Of a DNA stretch of 12,191 nucleotides, positions 1-7,118 are shown piece by piece. Both the position numbers and the translations under genes were made by a program. The notes beneath the pieces were generated by a model. It did not search any database and was not told where the DNA came from. It was given only the letters and a program-made list of their open reading frames with translations. The first letter of the stretch is position 1. Every line of letters starts with the position of its first letter. Origin of the DNA: QHWK01 sp035259385 (lineage in GTDB: Bacteria > Acidobacteriota > Vicinamibacteria > Vicinamibacterales > CAVVIG01); the NCBI GenBank assembly GCA_035259385.1, contig DATFWL010000122.1, forward strand, positions 1-12,191, read 5' to 3'.

Positions 1-267
1 ATCGAGCACCGCACGCGCTCGATGACGTCCCAATCCACGGCCGTCTTCAACGTGAGGAGCTCGACGTGGAGAGCGGCACGCGAGCGCGCCACGGCTCGGG
101 GCGTCGCACGCAACGAGATCAACGCGGACATCATCGCGTCGGAGCCTGTCGCTGCTCGCCGACACGTTCACCGGCGCGAATACCTACGGACTCATCAGCA
201 GACACAGGTCCGTCTCGCGATCCTCCAATACGCACCATAAACGCTCGATCATTTGCCACTCACGAGA

Positions 268-307
268 ATTCATCGTCTATTCATCCTCTATTCATCGTCC
301 GTTCATC
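268..307. promoter_or_regulatory. Four tandem heptamers with 11-bp period (OmpR/PhoB-like box)
   Basis: ATTCATC occurs three times (268-274, 279-285, 290-296) and is followed by GTTCATC (301-307). The 4-bp spacers are GTCT, CTCT and GTCC. A 7+4 layout repeating once per helical turn is the classic form of direct-repeat sites for OmpR/PhoB-family winged-helix response regulators. The protein that binds is unknown. The site lies about 320 bp upstream of the TonB receptor start. On the minus strand it reads GATGAAT and sits about 134 bp upstream of the ATG at 134, so either direction could be controlled. It could also be a simple short tandem repeat. Confidence 0.5.
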
Positions 308-365
308 TCGGACGCCATCAATGAGCCTGTTGATGGTTTGCCTATGTAGCCGCATCGAGAGTTTT

Positions 366-375
366 ACGACGTCGT
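366..375. repeat. 10-bp perfect palindrome ACGACGTCGT
   Basis: ACGACGTCGT equals its own reverse complement. It lies between the tandem heptamers and the hairpin at 396-413 in the non-coding leader region. It could be a small operator half-pair, but in GC-rich DNA a palindrome this short can occur by chance. Confidence 0.25.
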
Positions 376-395
376 CGTTCTATCGACACATCGAC

Positions 396-413
396 CGCTG
401 ACGCTTGTCAGCG
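396..413. repeat. Hairpin, 7-bp stem and GCTT loop
   Basis: CGCTGAC and GTCAGCG form a perfect 7-bp stem around a GCTT loop. No T-tract follows on either strand. It sits about 215 bp upstream of the receptor and may be an operator or an RNA hairpin in a long leader. No function can be assigned. Confidence 0.35.
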
Positions 414-616
414 ATGATCACGGGCCGCGATTTTCCACGATCGGCTGGCGGCATTTCGCTCCTCGCGCTGCGCCCTGCTGAAGACGGTCTGTTTGCGCCC
501 ACGTCGATCGACGGACCGCGCCTGCGCTCAGTGAGCGATCGGATCGTCGTGACGAAGACGTCGACGCGCTTGGCGAGCGCGCCAGGTCGCGACGCCTGAG
601 CACCCTTCAGAAAAAC

Positions 617-621
617 GGAGG
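617..621 (+). promoter_or_regulatory. Ribosome binding site GGAGG of the TonB receptor
   Basis: GGAGG lies 5 nt before ATG 627 and 2 nt before the alternative GTG 624, so it favours the ATG. It is the clearest Shine-Dalgarno sequence in the window. Confidence 0.75.
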
Positions 622-626
622 TCGTG

Positions 627-3437
627 ATGTCAACAATCGGGCGCAGTGCGATCGCGATGCTGGTGTGGGCGCAAATCGTGTCGACAGGGACAGCGCGCGC
701 CCAGACAGCGCGCGGCACGATCCAGGGCCACGTCACCGACTCGTCGGGCGCGGTGCTCCAGGGGGCGAGCGTCACCGTCATACCGGGCGGCGCGCGCGCC
801 GTGACCGACGCCGAAGGCGGATACATCATCAGCGGCCTCGCGCCTGGCGACTACACAGTCGGCGTGACCTTTGTCGGCTTCAGGGATTTCTCGACGGCCG
901 CGCACGTTGCCGCGGGCCAGCCAACCCGCGTCGATCCGCGACTCGATGTCGCCGGCCAGAGCGAGTCGATTCTCGTGACGGCCGAGCGGCCGCGCGGCGA
1001 GGCGGGTCAGATCAACCGCGAGCGCACCGCCGACAACATCGTCCAGGTGCTGTCGTCGGAAGTGATCACCAGCCTGCCGAATGCCAACGTCGCCGACGCG
1101 CTCGGCCGGCTGCCGAGCGTCACGCTGGAGCGCGACGAAGGCGAAGGAAAGTACGTCCAGATTCGAGGCACCGAGCCGCGGCTGAGCAACCTGACGATCG
1201 ACGGCGTGAACGTGCCGTCTCCCGAGAGCGGCGTGCGGCAGATCAAGCTGGACACGCTGGCGTCCGACCTCGTCGAGTCGATCGAGATCAACAAGACGCT
1301 TCAGGCCAACATGGACGGCGACGGCATCGGCGGCAGCGTCAACATCCGTACGAAGACCGCTGGCGAGCAGCCGACGATGCTGGCGTCGGTGCTGGGCGGG
1401 TACACGCCGATCATCGGTGGCCGCGGTGTGAGCCAGACCGGTGCGACGATCGGTCAACGGTTCGGCCCGAACAAGGCTGCCGGCTTCCTGATCGGCGGTA
1501 CCTACGACTGGAACGGACGGGGCATCAACGACATCGAGCCGTCGCCGACGGTCACCAGCCTGACCCCGCACTACGACGGCATGGACCTGCGCGACTACAT
1601 GTACTACCGCACTCGGTGGGGCCTGTCGGGCAGCAGCGACTACCGCGTTAACGACAATACCAGCCTCTCGGTGCGCGGCCTGTATTCGACGTTCAGGAAT
1701 TGGGGCCAGAAGTGGGTCTACACGCTGAATGACGACGACGTACCGGCGGCGAGCATCGACTGGCGCCGTCCGGACTACGCCGTCGGAAACATCGTCGGCA
1801 GCGGCCGCCACACGCTCGCCAGTAATTGGATCACCTGGGATCTCTCGTTCGCGCGATCGCGAATGCTGCAGTCGGGCGGCAACGGCGGCTCGAAATTCAA
1901 GTGGAATGGGCCGGACACCGACTGTGCGTACGATCCGTCGGCGACCACGGATCCGTACGTGCCGCAGTTCAGCGCGTCGTGCTACACGCCCGGTGCGACC
2001 AACACCGAGGACATCGCGAACTACAAACTCACGAACTGGTCGCCGGCGTCGGTCGGCCAGTCGGCACAGCGGAACCTGCAGGCGGCCGGCGCTTTCGGGC
2101 ACCTCTATCATGCCGGCGATCGCTTCGGGACCTTCGAGTTCGGCGGCAAGATCCGTGACGCCCACAAGTACGACGACTCGTACACCACGACGTATACGGT
2201 CGCCAGAAACGTGACGATTCCGATCGCGCAGTTCGCGGGCGGTTTCACCGACGCGAAGTACTACGACAACTCGTACCCGTGGCCGCTGCAGAACGTGGAC
2301 TACACGCTGGTGCAGAGCTACGTCCAGACGCACCCGCAGCAGTTTGTCGTCACCGGCGGGCCGGGCGTCAACAAGTCGAATTACGACCTCACTGAGCGCG
2401 TCGGCGCCGGCTATGTGATGAACTCGATCGATCTCTCGTCGCGGACGCGGCTGATTGCCGGCGTACGGATCGAATCGACGCACCTCGACACCCTTAGCTT
2501 CAACGCCAACACTGGGAACCAGGACTTCGCGGCGGGCGGCAACTACGTCGACGTGCTGCCGAGCGCGTCTGTAAAGGTTGCGATGACCCCGAACACCGCG
2601 CTCCGATTTGTCTACAGCCGCGCGCTCTCTCGGCCCGATCCGCACGACCTCGCGCAGGCCGTCGGCCCGATCAACGATACGCAGAATCCGCCGCGGGTGA
2701 GCCTCGGCAACCCGGCACTGAAGGCCGAGCACGCCGACAACGTGGATGTCCTGCTCGAGGAGTACCTCGCACCGCTCGGCCTTATCCAGGCCGGCTACTT
2801 CTACAAGCATCTGACCGATCCGATTATCGCGACGCAAACGCGTCCGACGAGCGGACCGTACGCCGGCTTCCTCGTGTCGCAACCCGGCAACGCCGGCAGC
2901 GCGACGCTGCAGGGGTTCGAGGTCGCGTACCTGCAGCACCTGGGTTTCCTGCCCTCAGGTCTGCGCGGGCTGGGGCTGTCCGCAAACTACAGCTTCACGA
3001 CATCCGAAGCACGCGGCCTGCCGCTTCGCACCGATTCGCCGGCGCTGCTTCGGCAGGCGCCGCACACGTGGAACGTCAGCCCGACCTACGACCACGGGCC
3101 GATGTCGCTGCGCGCCGGGATCAGCTACAACGGTGCGAACATCTACGCGTATCAATATCAGAACCTGAACAGCGACGGCACGCCGACGAGCGCGGGCGAT
3201 CTCACTGCCGGCGGCCTCGCCGGACCGGGCGGCGACAACTACCTGTATCCGCACCTGCAGTTTGACGCGCAGGGGACGGTGCGCGTCGCCGCGGGACTGT
3301 CCGTCGTCGTCTACGGTTTGAACCTGACCAACGAGGTGTTCGGCTTCTACAATGGCAGCCCGCAGTACGTCGTGCAGCGCGAATTCTACAAGCCCACGTT
3401 CGCCGTCGGCGTGCGCTGGAATCCGTCGCACCGGTGA
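627..3437 (+). CDS. TonB-dependent receptor with carboxypeptidase-regulatory-like N-terminal domain
   Basis: This is an outer-membrane active-transport channel that takes up a bulky substrate using TonB-ExbBD energy. Residues 1-26 form a signal peptide ending in ARAQ. A carboxypeptidase-regulatory-like beta-sandwich covers about 29-110 (GxVTDxxGAxLxGAxVTV, then the GxYxxxxLxxGxYTV pattern). A TonB-box-like stretch is at about 113-122 (ESILVTAERP). The plug domain covers about 127-245 (NVADALGRLPSV, VQIRGTEP, IDGVNVP, DGDGIGGSVNIRT). The rest is a long barrel rich in aromatic-ended strands, closing with FAVGVRW. At 936 residues the length is normal and the frame is unbroken. The plug resembles the Caulobacter/Xanthomonas TonB receptor type, whose members often import plant oligosaccharides; the substrate here is unknown. 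ATG 627 is chosen because GGAGG (617-621) is 5 nt away; GTG 624 is a closer, less likely alternative. The gene is alone on its strand and converges on the DUF4159 gene. Confidence 0.95.
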   Translation: MSTIGRSAIAMLVWAQIVSTGTARAQTARGTIQGHVTDSSGAVLQGASVTVIPGGARAVTDAEGGYIISGLAPGDYTVGVTFVGFRDFSTAAHVAAGQPTRVDPRLDVAGQSESILVTAERPRGEAGQINRERTADNIVQVLSSEVITSLPNANVADALGRLPSVTLERDEGEGKYVQIRGTEPRLSNLTIDGVNVPSPESGVRQIKLDTLASDLVESIEINKTLQANMDGDGIGGSVNIRTKTAGEQPTMLASVLGGYTPIIGGRGVSQTGATIGQRFGPNKAAGFLIGGTYDWNGRGINDIEPSPTVTSLTPHYDGMDLRDYMYYRTRWGLSGSSDYRVNDNTSLSVRGLYSTFRNWGQKWVYTLNDDDVPAASIDWRRPDYAVGNIVGSGRHTLASNWITWDLSFARSRMLQSGGNGGSKFKWNGPDTDCAYDPSATTDPYVPQFSASCYTPGATNTEDIANYKLTNWSPASVGQSAQRNLQAAGAFGHLYHAGDRFGTFEFGGKIRDAHKYDDSYTTTYTVARNVTIPIAQFAGGFTDAKYYDNSYPWPLQNVDYTLVQSYVQTHPQQFVVTGGPGVNKSNYDLTERVGAGYVMNSIDLSSRTRLIAGVRIESTHLDTLSFNANTGNQDFAAGGNYVDVLPSASVKVAMTPNTALRFVYSRALSRPDPHDLAQAVGPINDTQNPPRVSLGNPALKAEHADNVDVLLEEYLAPLGLIQAGYFYKHLTDPIIATQTRPTSGPYAGFLVSQPGNAGSATLQGFEVAYLQHLGFLPSGLRGLGLSANYSFTTSEARGLPLRTDSPALLRQAPHTWNVSPTYDHGPMSLRAGISYNGANIYAYQYQNLNSDGTPTSAGDLTAGGLAGPGGDNYLYPHLQFDAQGTVRVAAGLSVVVYGLNLTNEVFGFYNGSPQYVVQREFYKPTFAVGVRWNPSHR

Positions 3438-3497
3438 CGGGCGCAGACCGCCACATGACGGACAGCGTTTCATTCGCGCAAGCCGACGGCGGAGTAC

Positions 3498-3517
3498 GGG
3501 GGCCCGACACGGCCCCT
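3498..3517. terminator. GC hairpin between convergent genes
   Basis: GGGGCC (3499-3504) and GGCCCC (3511-3516) form a 6-bp GC stem around a 6-nt loop, with a possible G-T pair at the base. It sits in the 111-bp gap between the convergent receptor and DUF4159 stop codons, where a shared terminator is expected. There is no T-tract on either side, so intrinsic termination would be weak. Confidence 0.3.
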
Positions 3518-3548
3518 GGAGATTGTCGACTCCCCGTTGTCGTGCGGC

Positions 3549-4373
3549 TCAGTGGGTGAGACCGTAGATCACGTAGTTGACGCCGATCTTGTAGGCCTCG
3601 TTGGTTTCGCTCACCGGACGCAGCCCGAAACTCGACCACTCCCAGAACTGCGAGACGTCGGTGTTGTAGTTGACGACCATCTGCAGGCGCTTCGACGGAT
3701 CGTTGTCCTCGAACAGCCCGCGGAAGATCGGACGGCCGCCGATGCTGAAGATCTGCGGCACCACATCGAGGTCGTCGATCTCGAAGAATGAGTGGAAGAT
3801 GGGATGGGTTGCGTCCAGATCGTAGAAGCGCGCGTCGGGAATGACCCGCTTCATGTACGTCTCGAGGACACTCCAGCCGCTGCCGTACGTCACGCCCAGC
3901 CGATCATCGTACGAGCTCCATCCCGGGAACCGCCGCCGCATCGGCTTGAAGTCGTCGACGATGATGAAGCCGCCCTTCTGCATGTACGTGCGCATTGCGA
4001 CTGCTTCGCTGTCGGTCATCGACCACCAGTCGGGCTCGATGATGTACGCGATCGGATAGCGGAACAGCGCGGGATCGTCGAAGGCAAGCGTGTTGATTTC
4101 CTCGACGTGCGGGGCCAGGTCGGTGACCTCGCGCATGATGCTCATCAGGTTCTGCTCCGAGAGCGGGTAGCCGTGGCCCCAGGCGGGCCAGCCGCCGTAC
4201 CAGTGGCCGCCTGGCGCAGTCTGATATCTGATGCGGACGAATGTGAAGCGTCCGTCGTACGGAATGTTGGGGTACTCGTGAAAAGGCCCACGCGGTCCGC
4301 CGTACTGCGCCAACGCCGTCGCGGCGAGCGCAAGCGTGAGACCAGCCGTGAGGAGAAAACGCCGGTAACGCAC
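3549..4373 (-). CDS. Secreted DUF4159 domain protein
   Basis: This is a 274-residue exported protein of unknown function. Residues 1-22 are a typical signal peptide with a positive start, a hydrophobic core and ALAQ at the cleavage site. The remainder matches what I know of the DUF4159 family: an early FVRIRY strand (45-50), a central GGFIIVDDF (134-142), HPIFHSFFEI (190-199), and the ending NEAYKIGVNYVIYGLTH. The fold is thought to be glutamine-amidotransferase-like, and I see no proven catalytic set. In related bacteria such proteins are often found near MoxR ATPases and DUF58 or von Willebrand-type proteins; none is here, so the gene is a stand-alone copy. The start codon is GTG. The upstream ATG at 4381 is out of frame. 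A TACGAT box (4385-4380) lies only 6 nt before the GTG, so the transcript may have almost no leader. Confidence 0.88.
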   Translation of the reverse strand: MRYRRFLLTAGLTLALAATALAQYGGPRGPFHEYPNIPYDGRFTFVRIRYQTAPGGHWYGGWPAWGHGYPLSEQNLMSIMREVTDLAPHVEEINTLAFDDPALFRYPIAYIIEPDWWSMTDSEAVAMRTYMQKGGFIIVDDFKPMRRRFPGWSSYDDRLGVTYGSGWSVLETYMKRVIPDARFYDLDATHPIFHSFFEIDDLDVVPQIFSIGGRPIFRGLFEDNDPSKRLQMVVNYNTDVSQFWEWSSFGLRPVSETNEAYKIGVNYVIYGLTH

Positions 4374-4483
4374 ACGCCCATCGTACTTCGATTCGCCGGG
4401 GCACCAAAGGTAGCGGCTGCGAGCATCCCTGGTGCGATCCCGGCCGATCGATTGCCAGAAAAGCGCCAGCCCCGCTCGGGATA

Positions 4484-4489
4484 TATACT
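4484..4489 (+). promoter_or_regulatory. -10 element TATACT before the toxin remnant
   Basis: TATACT, inside ATATATACTG, ends 10 nt before ATG 4500, and no good -35 lies 16-18 bp upstream. If used, the transcript would start within about 4 nt of the ATG. Confidence 0.35.
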
Positions 4490-4499
4490 GCTCATCTCG

Positions 4500-4872
4500 A
4501 TGGACCCGCGTCGCATGGACCCGCGCCGCCCCAAGCCGTCAGCGCCGCCTGTCTATCGGCCCTGCCGGCAGATGAGGCCCGCAGCGCCGCCGGTTTATCG
4601 CCCTCAGGCGTCGCCGGGGAGCGTGCAGGCTAGCAGGAATAGAGACGATCAACATCTCTTCGCCGCCATGCAAGTACTGTCATCTCATTTTGACCGATCT
4701 CGGGATCAGGGGCAAAGTCGTAGCCCCCGGAGAAGGGTTTGGAAGCTGCCAGGGCGGATCCTACGGGTGGTTCTACAGTGAAGGCTTGGTCAGCAAGGAA
4801 GTACAGAAAGCAACCGGAAAAACTGAGAAGGATTACTGCACCTCGGTAATCGAGCGGAAAAACAAGTTGTAG
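4500..4872 (+). pseudogene. Remnant of polymorphic toxin: APPVYRP leader plus deaminase-like C-terminal half
   Basis: Two pieces lie in different frames. From ATG 4500 one frame encodes a proline-rich leader with APPVYRP twice, the second time as APPVYRPQASPGSVQ. From memory, this PPVYRPQ...VQ repeat is the N-terminal leader of predicted secreted effectors in soil bacteria. At about 4625-4645 the sense moves to the +1 frame, which begins INISSPPCKYCHLILTDLGI and ends at TAG 4870-4872. SPPCKYC (4657-4680) after a short hydrophobic strand is the classic second zinc motif (PCxxC) of the cytidine-deaminase fold used by bacterial toxin deaminases. The earlier H/C-x-E helix, which carries the third zinc ligand and the catalytic glutamate, is absent. 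GSCQGGSYGWFY follows, then a lysine-rich tail. An internal deletion probably joined leader and toxin tail out of frame. The toxin part looks less GC-rich than its neighbours, which suggests acquisition by transfer. No immunity gene is recognised. Confidence 0.55.
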
Positions 4873-4904
4873 CTGGCGAGGAACTCTACCCGAGTTCCCC
4901 AGCT
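4871..4904 (-). terminator. Hairpin terminator between toxin remnant and methyltransferase
   Basis: GGAACTC (4880-4886) and GAGTTCC (4892-4898) pair around a TACCC loop. AGCTGG (4871-4876) and CCAGCT (4899-4904) extend the stem to 13 bp with a 3-nt bulge. Read on the minus strand, just after the methyltransferase stop, the hairpin is followed by ACAACTTGTTTTT, a usable T-tract. It also overlaps the toxin stop codon on the plus strand, so it may work in both directions. Confidence 0.65.
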
Positions 4905-4907
4905 TGG

Positions 4908-5762
4908 CTAGTGTTTCGCGTGGACAACATGAAGACCAGCCTGTCCGGGCGCGAGCCCTTGTACGGCGCGGCCGAACCTGGACGCGATCTCCTGAAAATC
5001 GATGTCTTCGATGTCACAAAATCCGTGCGATCGAAGAATCGCTGCAATGCCAGCCGGCTCGAAACGGCTCGTCCAACGTTCACCCGTTCTCTCAAGTTGT
5101 TCGGTCCGCTTCGTTACCAACTCCCTCATCTCTTCTGAGAATGCCTGCGGGGGCTCCATGTAGTCGAACACCACCTCCGAGTGCTCGATTGACGCCATGT
5201 AGGCCAGAGCGCTGTCGATGGCGTCCAGCGTCAGATACGGCATGACGCCGAGCCACGTGAAGAACGCGGGCGAGTGCTGATGAAAGCCTGCGCCGACGAG
5301 CATGTCCCCCAAATCGTCCCGCTCGAAATCGACCGGCACGAAGTTGAGCCACGGCGGAAGTGCGAGTTGAGCTTCAGCCAAGCGCTGGCATTTCCATGCC
5401 TGCGTGGCGGGGTGGTCCACCTCATAGATACGGATCTGTCGTGCGCCATAGGGACTCCGGAGAGCGAACGTGTCGAGTCCAGCGCCAAGGATGACGACCT
5501 GCCGAATCCCCCTTTCGACAGCTCCTGACAACACATCTTCCGCAATCCGACTTCGTGCGGCGGTGAATAGACGTCCGATGCTGGCCAAAGGATGTGCGGT
5601 TGCAAATTGCAGCACGTCCTTTTCGTCTTCGCGCAGAATCATCATGGCAAATGGGTCATGGAGGATTGAGCCGTGATCGAGCACCTGATGCGCAGCTCGC
5701 TGTCGGGCGATCATCAGAGCTGTCCGGCTGGGCTCATTCGGCTTCAAGTTCGAGGTATCCAA
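4908..5762 (-). CDS. SAM-dependent methyltransferase, TIGR00027/leucine carboxyl methyltransferase-like
   Basis: This is a cytoplasmic class I methyltransferase of 284 residues, near the usual family length. The family features are EPSRTALMIARQRAAHQ (10-26), then LHDPFA (34-39), the SAM-binding loop ILGAGLDT (91-98), the acidic YEVDHP (113-118) at the end of the next strand, and WLGVMPYLT (170-178). These fit TIGR00027 proteins (PF04072), which are abundant in mycobacteria and soil bacteria and are mostly predicted to make O-methyl esters; the acceptor here is unknown. The TTG start is chosen because the EPSRTAL segment is conserved and lies before the first internal ATG, and AAGAGAG precedes it as a weak ribosome binding site. 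The gene follows tetR by 87 bp on the same strand and has no promoter I can see, so it is probably the second gene of a TetR-controlled operon. The frame is intact. Confidence 0.9.
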   Translation of the reverse strand: MDTSNLKPNEPSRTALMIARQRAAHQVLDHGSILHDPFAMMILREDEKDVLQFATAHPLASIGRLFTAARSRIAEDVLSGAVERGIRQVVILGAGLDTFALRSPYGARQIRIYEVDHPATQAWKCQRLAEAQLALPPWLNFVPVDFERDDLGDMLVGAGFHQHSPAFFTWLGVMPYLTLDAIDSALAYMASIEHSEVVFDYMEPPQAFSEEMRELVTKRTEQLERTGERWTSRFEPAGIAAILRSHGFCDIEDIDFQEIASRFGRAVQGLAPGQAGLHVVHAKH

Positions 5763-5849
5763 TCTCTCTTCAATAAACGATCGCAGAGGTGTCGAGTGCC
5801 AGTGGCGCCGGGCACGCCGAGATCTTTCGTTGAATTCGATATCTCTCGC

Positions 5850-6392
5850 TCAATCGGCGCGGACGAGGGGAAGAAAAATCCGATCGAGGATCTCTTCTAT
5901 GTCCTGCTCCGACAATGGCTGCTGGACTACCATGAGCTGATAGCGCACGAGGTCGAACGGCAGCGCAGCCACGCGAGGCGTCAGCTTCTCAGCAGCGATT
6001 TCGCCGCGTTCAATCCCGCGGTCCAGAATTTCCATCATTATCTTGGCGTTGCGCTCATGTACGTCTGCAAAGAGTGATGACTCGCGCTCGTGCAGAAGCT
6101 CTGCAATCAGGCCAAAGATTACTTCTGGACCTAATTCGTCCACCATTTCTGAAACGCGGTGCAGAATAACCATGAGATCGCCCCGGACGGTTCCGGTGTC
6201 CGGTGCGTCGGATGAAAGAACAGGTCGGTTTGCCCTCAGTGCGGCGTATACAAGCCGGGCGCGCGTGGGCCAGCGCCGGTAAATCACCGGCTTGCTCGTG
6301 CAGGCCCTCGCTGCGACTTTCTCGATCGAGAAATTGACGTACCCCGTTTCAGCAAGCTCTCGCAACACGGTCTCGAAGATCGCCGTCTCCAA
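5850..6392 (-). CDS. TetR/AcrR family transcriptional regulator
   Basis: This is a DNA-binding repressor of 180 residues. The N-terminal TetR domain is clear: ETAIFETVLRELAETGY (2-18), IEKVAARACTSKPVIYRRW (23-41) as the helix-turn-helix, then a helical ligand-binding domain resembling the TetR_C_11 type. The start is unusual. The family arm (RRRGK) is encoded in frame upstream as far as a stop at 6440-6438, but that stretch has only CTG and TTG as possible starts. TTG 6392 has a purine-rich GGGGGAAGG just before it. GTG 6478 opens a different frame and overlaps the -10 box, so it cannot be on the transcript. Either TTG is the true start or a small frameshift has cut the N-terminal arm. The promoter lies inside a palindromic operator, so the gene should repress itself and the downstream methyltransferase. 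Confidence 0.88.
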   Translation of the reverse strand: METAIFETVLRELAETGYVNFSIEKVAARACTSKPVIYRRWPTRARLVYAALRANRPVLSSDAPDTGTVRGDLMVILHRVSEMVDELGPEVIFGLIAELLHERESSLFADVHERNAKIMMEILDRGIERGEIAAEKLTPRVAALPFDLVRYQLMVVQQPLSEQDIEEILDRIFLPLVRAD

Positions 6393-6467
6393 GACCTTCC
6401 CCCGTCTACGGCTGCCCAGTGCTCTTGCCTCTCCGCTTCAGGCCGCAATTGACTACGAACGCCGCGA

Positions 6468-6497
6468 ATATTAGACACGGATCGTATCCTATGTCAA
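6468..6497 (-). promoter_or_regulatory. Strong sigma-70-type promoter of tetR
   Basis: On the minus strand a perfect TTGACA (6497-6492) and TAATAT (6473-6468) are 18 bp apart. Transcription should begin near 6461, giving a leader of about 70 nt before TTG 6392. It is the best consensus promoter in the window. Confidence 0.75.
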
Positions 6498-6508
6498 TAG
6501 GATACGAT
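6481..6508. promoter_or_regulatory. Perfect 12-4-12 palindrome, likely TetR operator
   Basis: ATCGTATCCTAT (6481-6492) and ATAGGATACGAT (6497-6508) are exact reverse complements around GTCA. The -35 box TTGACA of the tetR promoter spans the centre, so a bound dimer would block RNA polymerase. Size, symmetry and position directly upstream of a tetR gene all fit an autoregulatory operator. Confidence 0.8.
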
Positions 6509-6596
6509 TGGTATCTTTTTGGCGAGGAACGCGCCTGCACCGCTGCCCAGGTTTGCCGACAGTTCACCTTGTTCCGCTGGGTCGCCAACTTAGACG

Positions 6597-7118
6597 AGCT
6601 TGGACCCCGGCAGTGCCGCGGGGATCGATCTGTGCCTGCATATCGTCCGCCGCGACTTTGGAGCGGAGATCGCCAACCAAGTGGCACGCCGGCTCGTCGT
6701 CCCACCCCTTCGTGAAGGAGGGCAGGCACAGTTCGCGGTCCGGCCCATTCTGTCCGAAGAATCGCGGGGACTCGCGCGCATCCTCGCGTGGGCCCACGCG
6801 CATCTCGATCGAGTGCTGACGGTCGACGATCTCGCGGATCACGCGAACATGTCGGCGCGAACGTTCGCTCGTCGATTCAAGCAGGAGACCGGAACCACTC
6901 CTCATCGCTGGCTGACGCACCAGCGGATTCTGAGCGCTCAGCAGCTGCTCGAGAAGAGCGATCGGCCGATCGAGTGGATCGCGGAGTCGGTCGGGCTGCA
7001 GACGGCCGCGACGCTGCGCGAACACTTTCGGCGGATTCTCAAGACGACACCGACGGCCTATCGGCGGGCGTTCTTCGTGACCGCACGACCGGGCCGGGCC
7101 GCCGCGGCTGGTGATTAG
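6597..7118 (+). pseudogene. GlxA/FtrA-like AraC regulator lacking its DJ-1/PfpI domain
   Basis: The reading frame begins after a stop at 6591-6593 and encodes TSLDPGSAAGIDLCLHIVR, then a linker (ARRLVVPPLREGGQAQF) and a complete AraC-type double helix-turn-helix. The first helix-turn-helix covers about residues 73-95 (LTVDDLADHANMSARTFARRF), counted from TTG 6600; the second covers about 125-148 and ends in the usual TPTAYRRAF. TSAGxAAGIDLCLHLVR is the family signature at the end of the DJ-1/PfpI sensor domain in GlxA/FtrA-type regulators of about 320 residues, so roughly the first 150 are gone. No frame between the TetR operator and 6597 resembles them. A DNA-binding-only protein of 172 residues could still be made from TTG 6600, but I see no ribosome binding site. 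A 5' deletion that brought the tail next to the tetR operator is the simplest reading. Confidence 0.7.

Larger units (their letters stand above)
1..626. other. Upstream region without a recognisable gene
   Basis: No reading frame here resembles a protein family I know. Several frames stay open on both strands, as expected in GC-rich DNA. One minus-strand frame runs from ATG ATG at 134 off the left edge (about 44 codons, beginning MMSALISLRA) and could be the 5' end of a gene, but it lacks a convincing ribosome binding site. A 64-codon plus frame at 405-599 lies just before the receptor and also looks like chance. The stretch is best read as a regulatory or relic region. It holds the tandem heptamers at 268-307, a 10-bp palindrome at 366-375, a hairpin at 396-413, and the receptor's ribosome binding site at 617-621. 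Confidence 0.5.

Noticed and set aside
380..829. Minus-strand frame of 149 codons at the receptor start
   Set aside because: Half of it is antisense to the receptor signal peptide and regulatory-like domain; composition is proline/arginine noise.
630..2939. Long open frame of 769 codons on the minus strand
   Set aside because: It mirrors the TonB receptor codon by codon, is rich in Arg/Val/Ala and shows no domain; it is a GC-rich antisense shadow.
4145..4534. Minus-strand frame of 129 codons upstream of and overlapping the DUF4159 start
   Set aside because: It overlaps a well-supported signal-peptide protein out of frame and has no family resemblance.
3792..4781. Plus-strand open frame of 329 codons covering DUF4159 and the toxin leader
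   Set aside because: The first two thirds are antisense to the DUF4159 gene. Only the part from ATG 4500 carries a recognisable sequence (the APPVYRP leader).
5673..6077. Plus-strand frame of 134 codons across tetR and the methyltransferase start
   Set aside because: Antisense to two convincing genes and without recognisable motifs.
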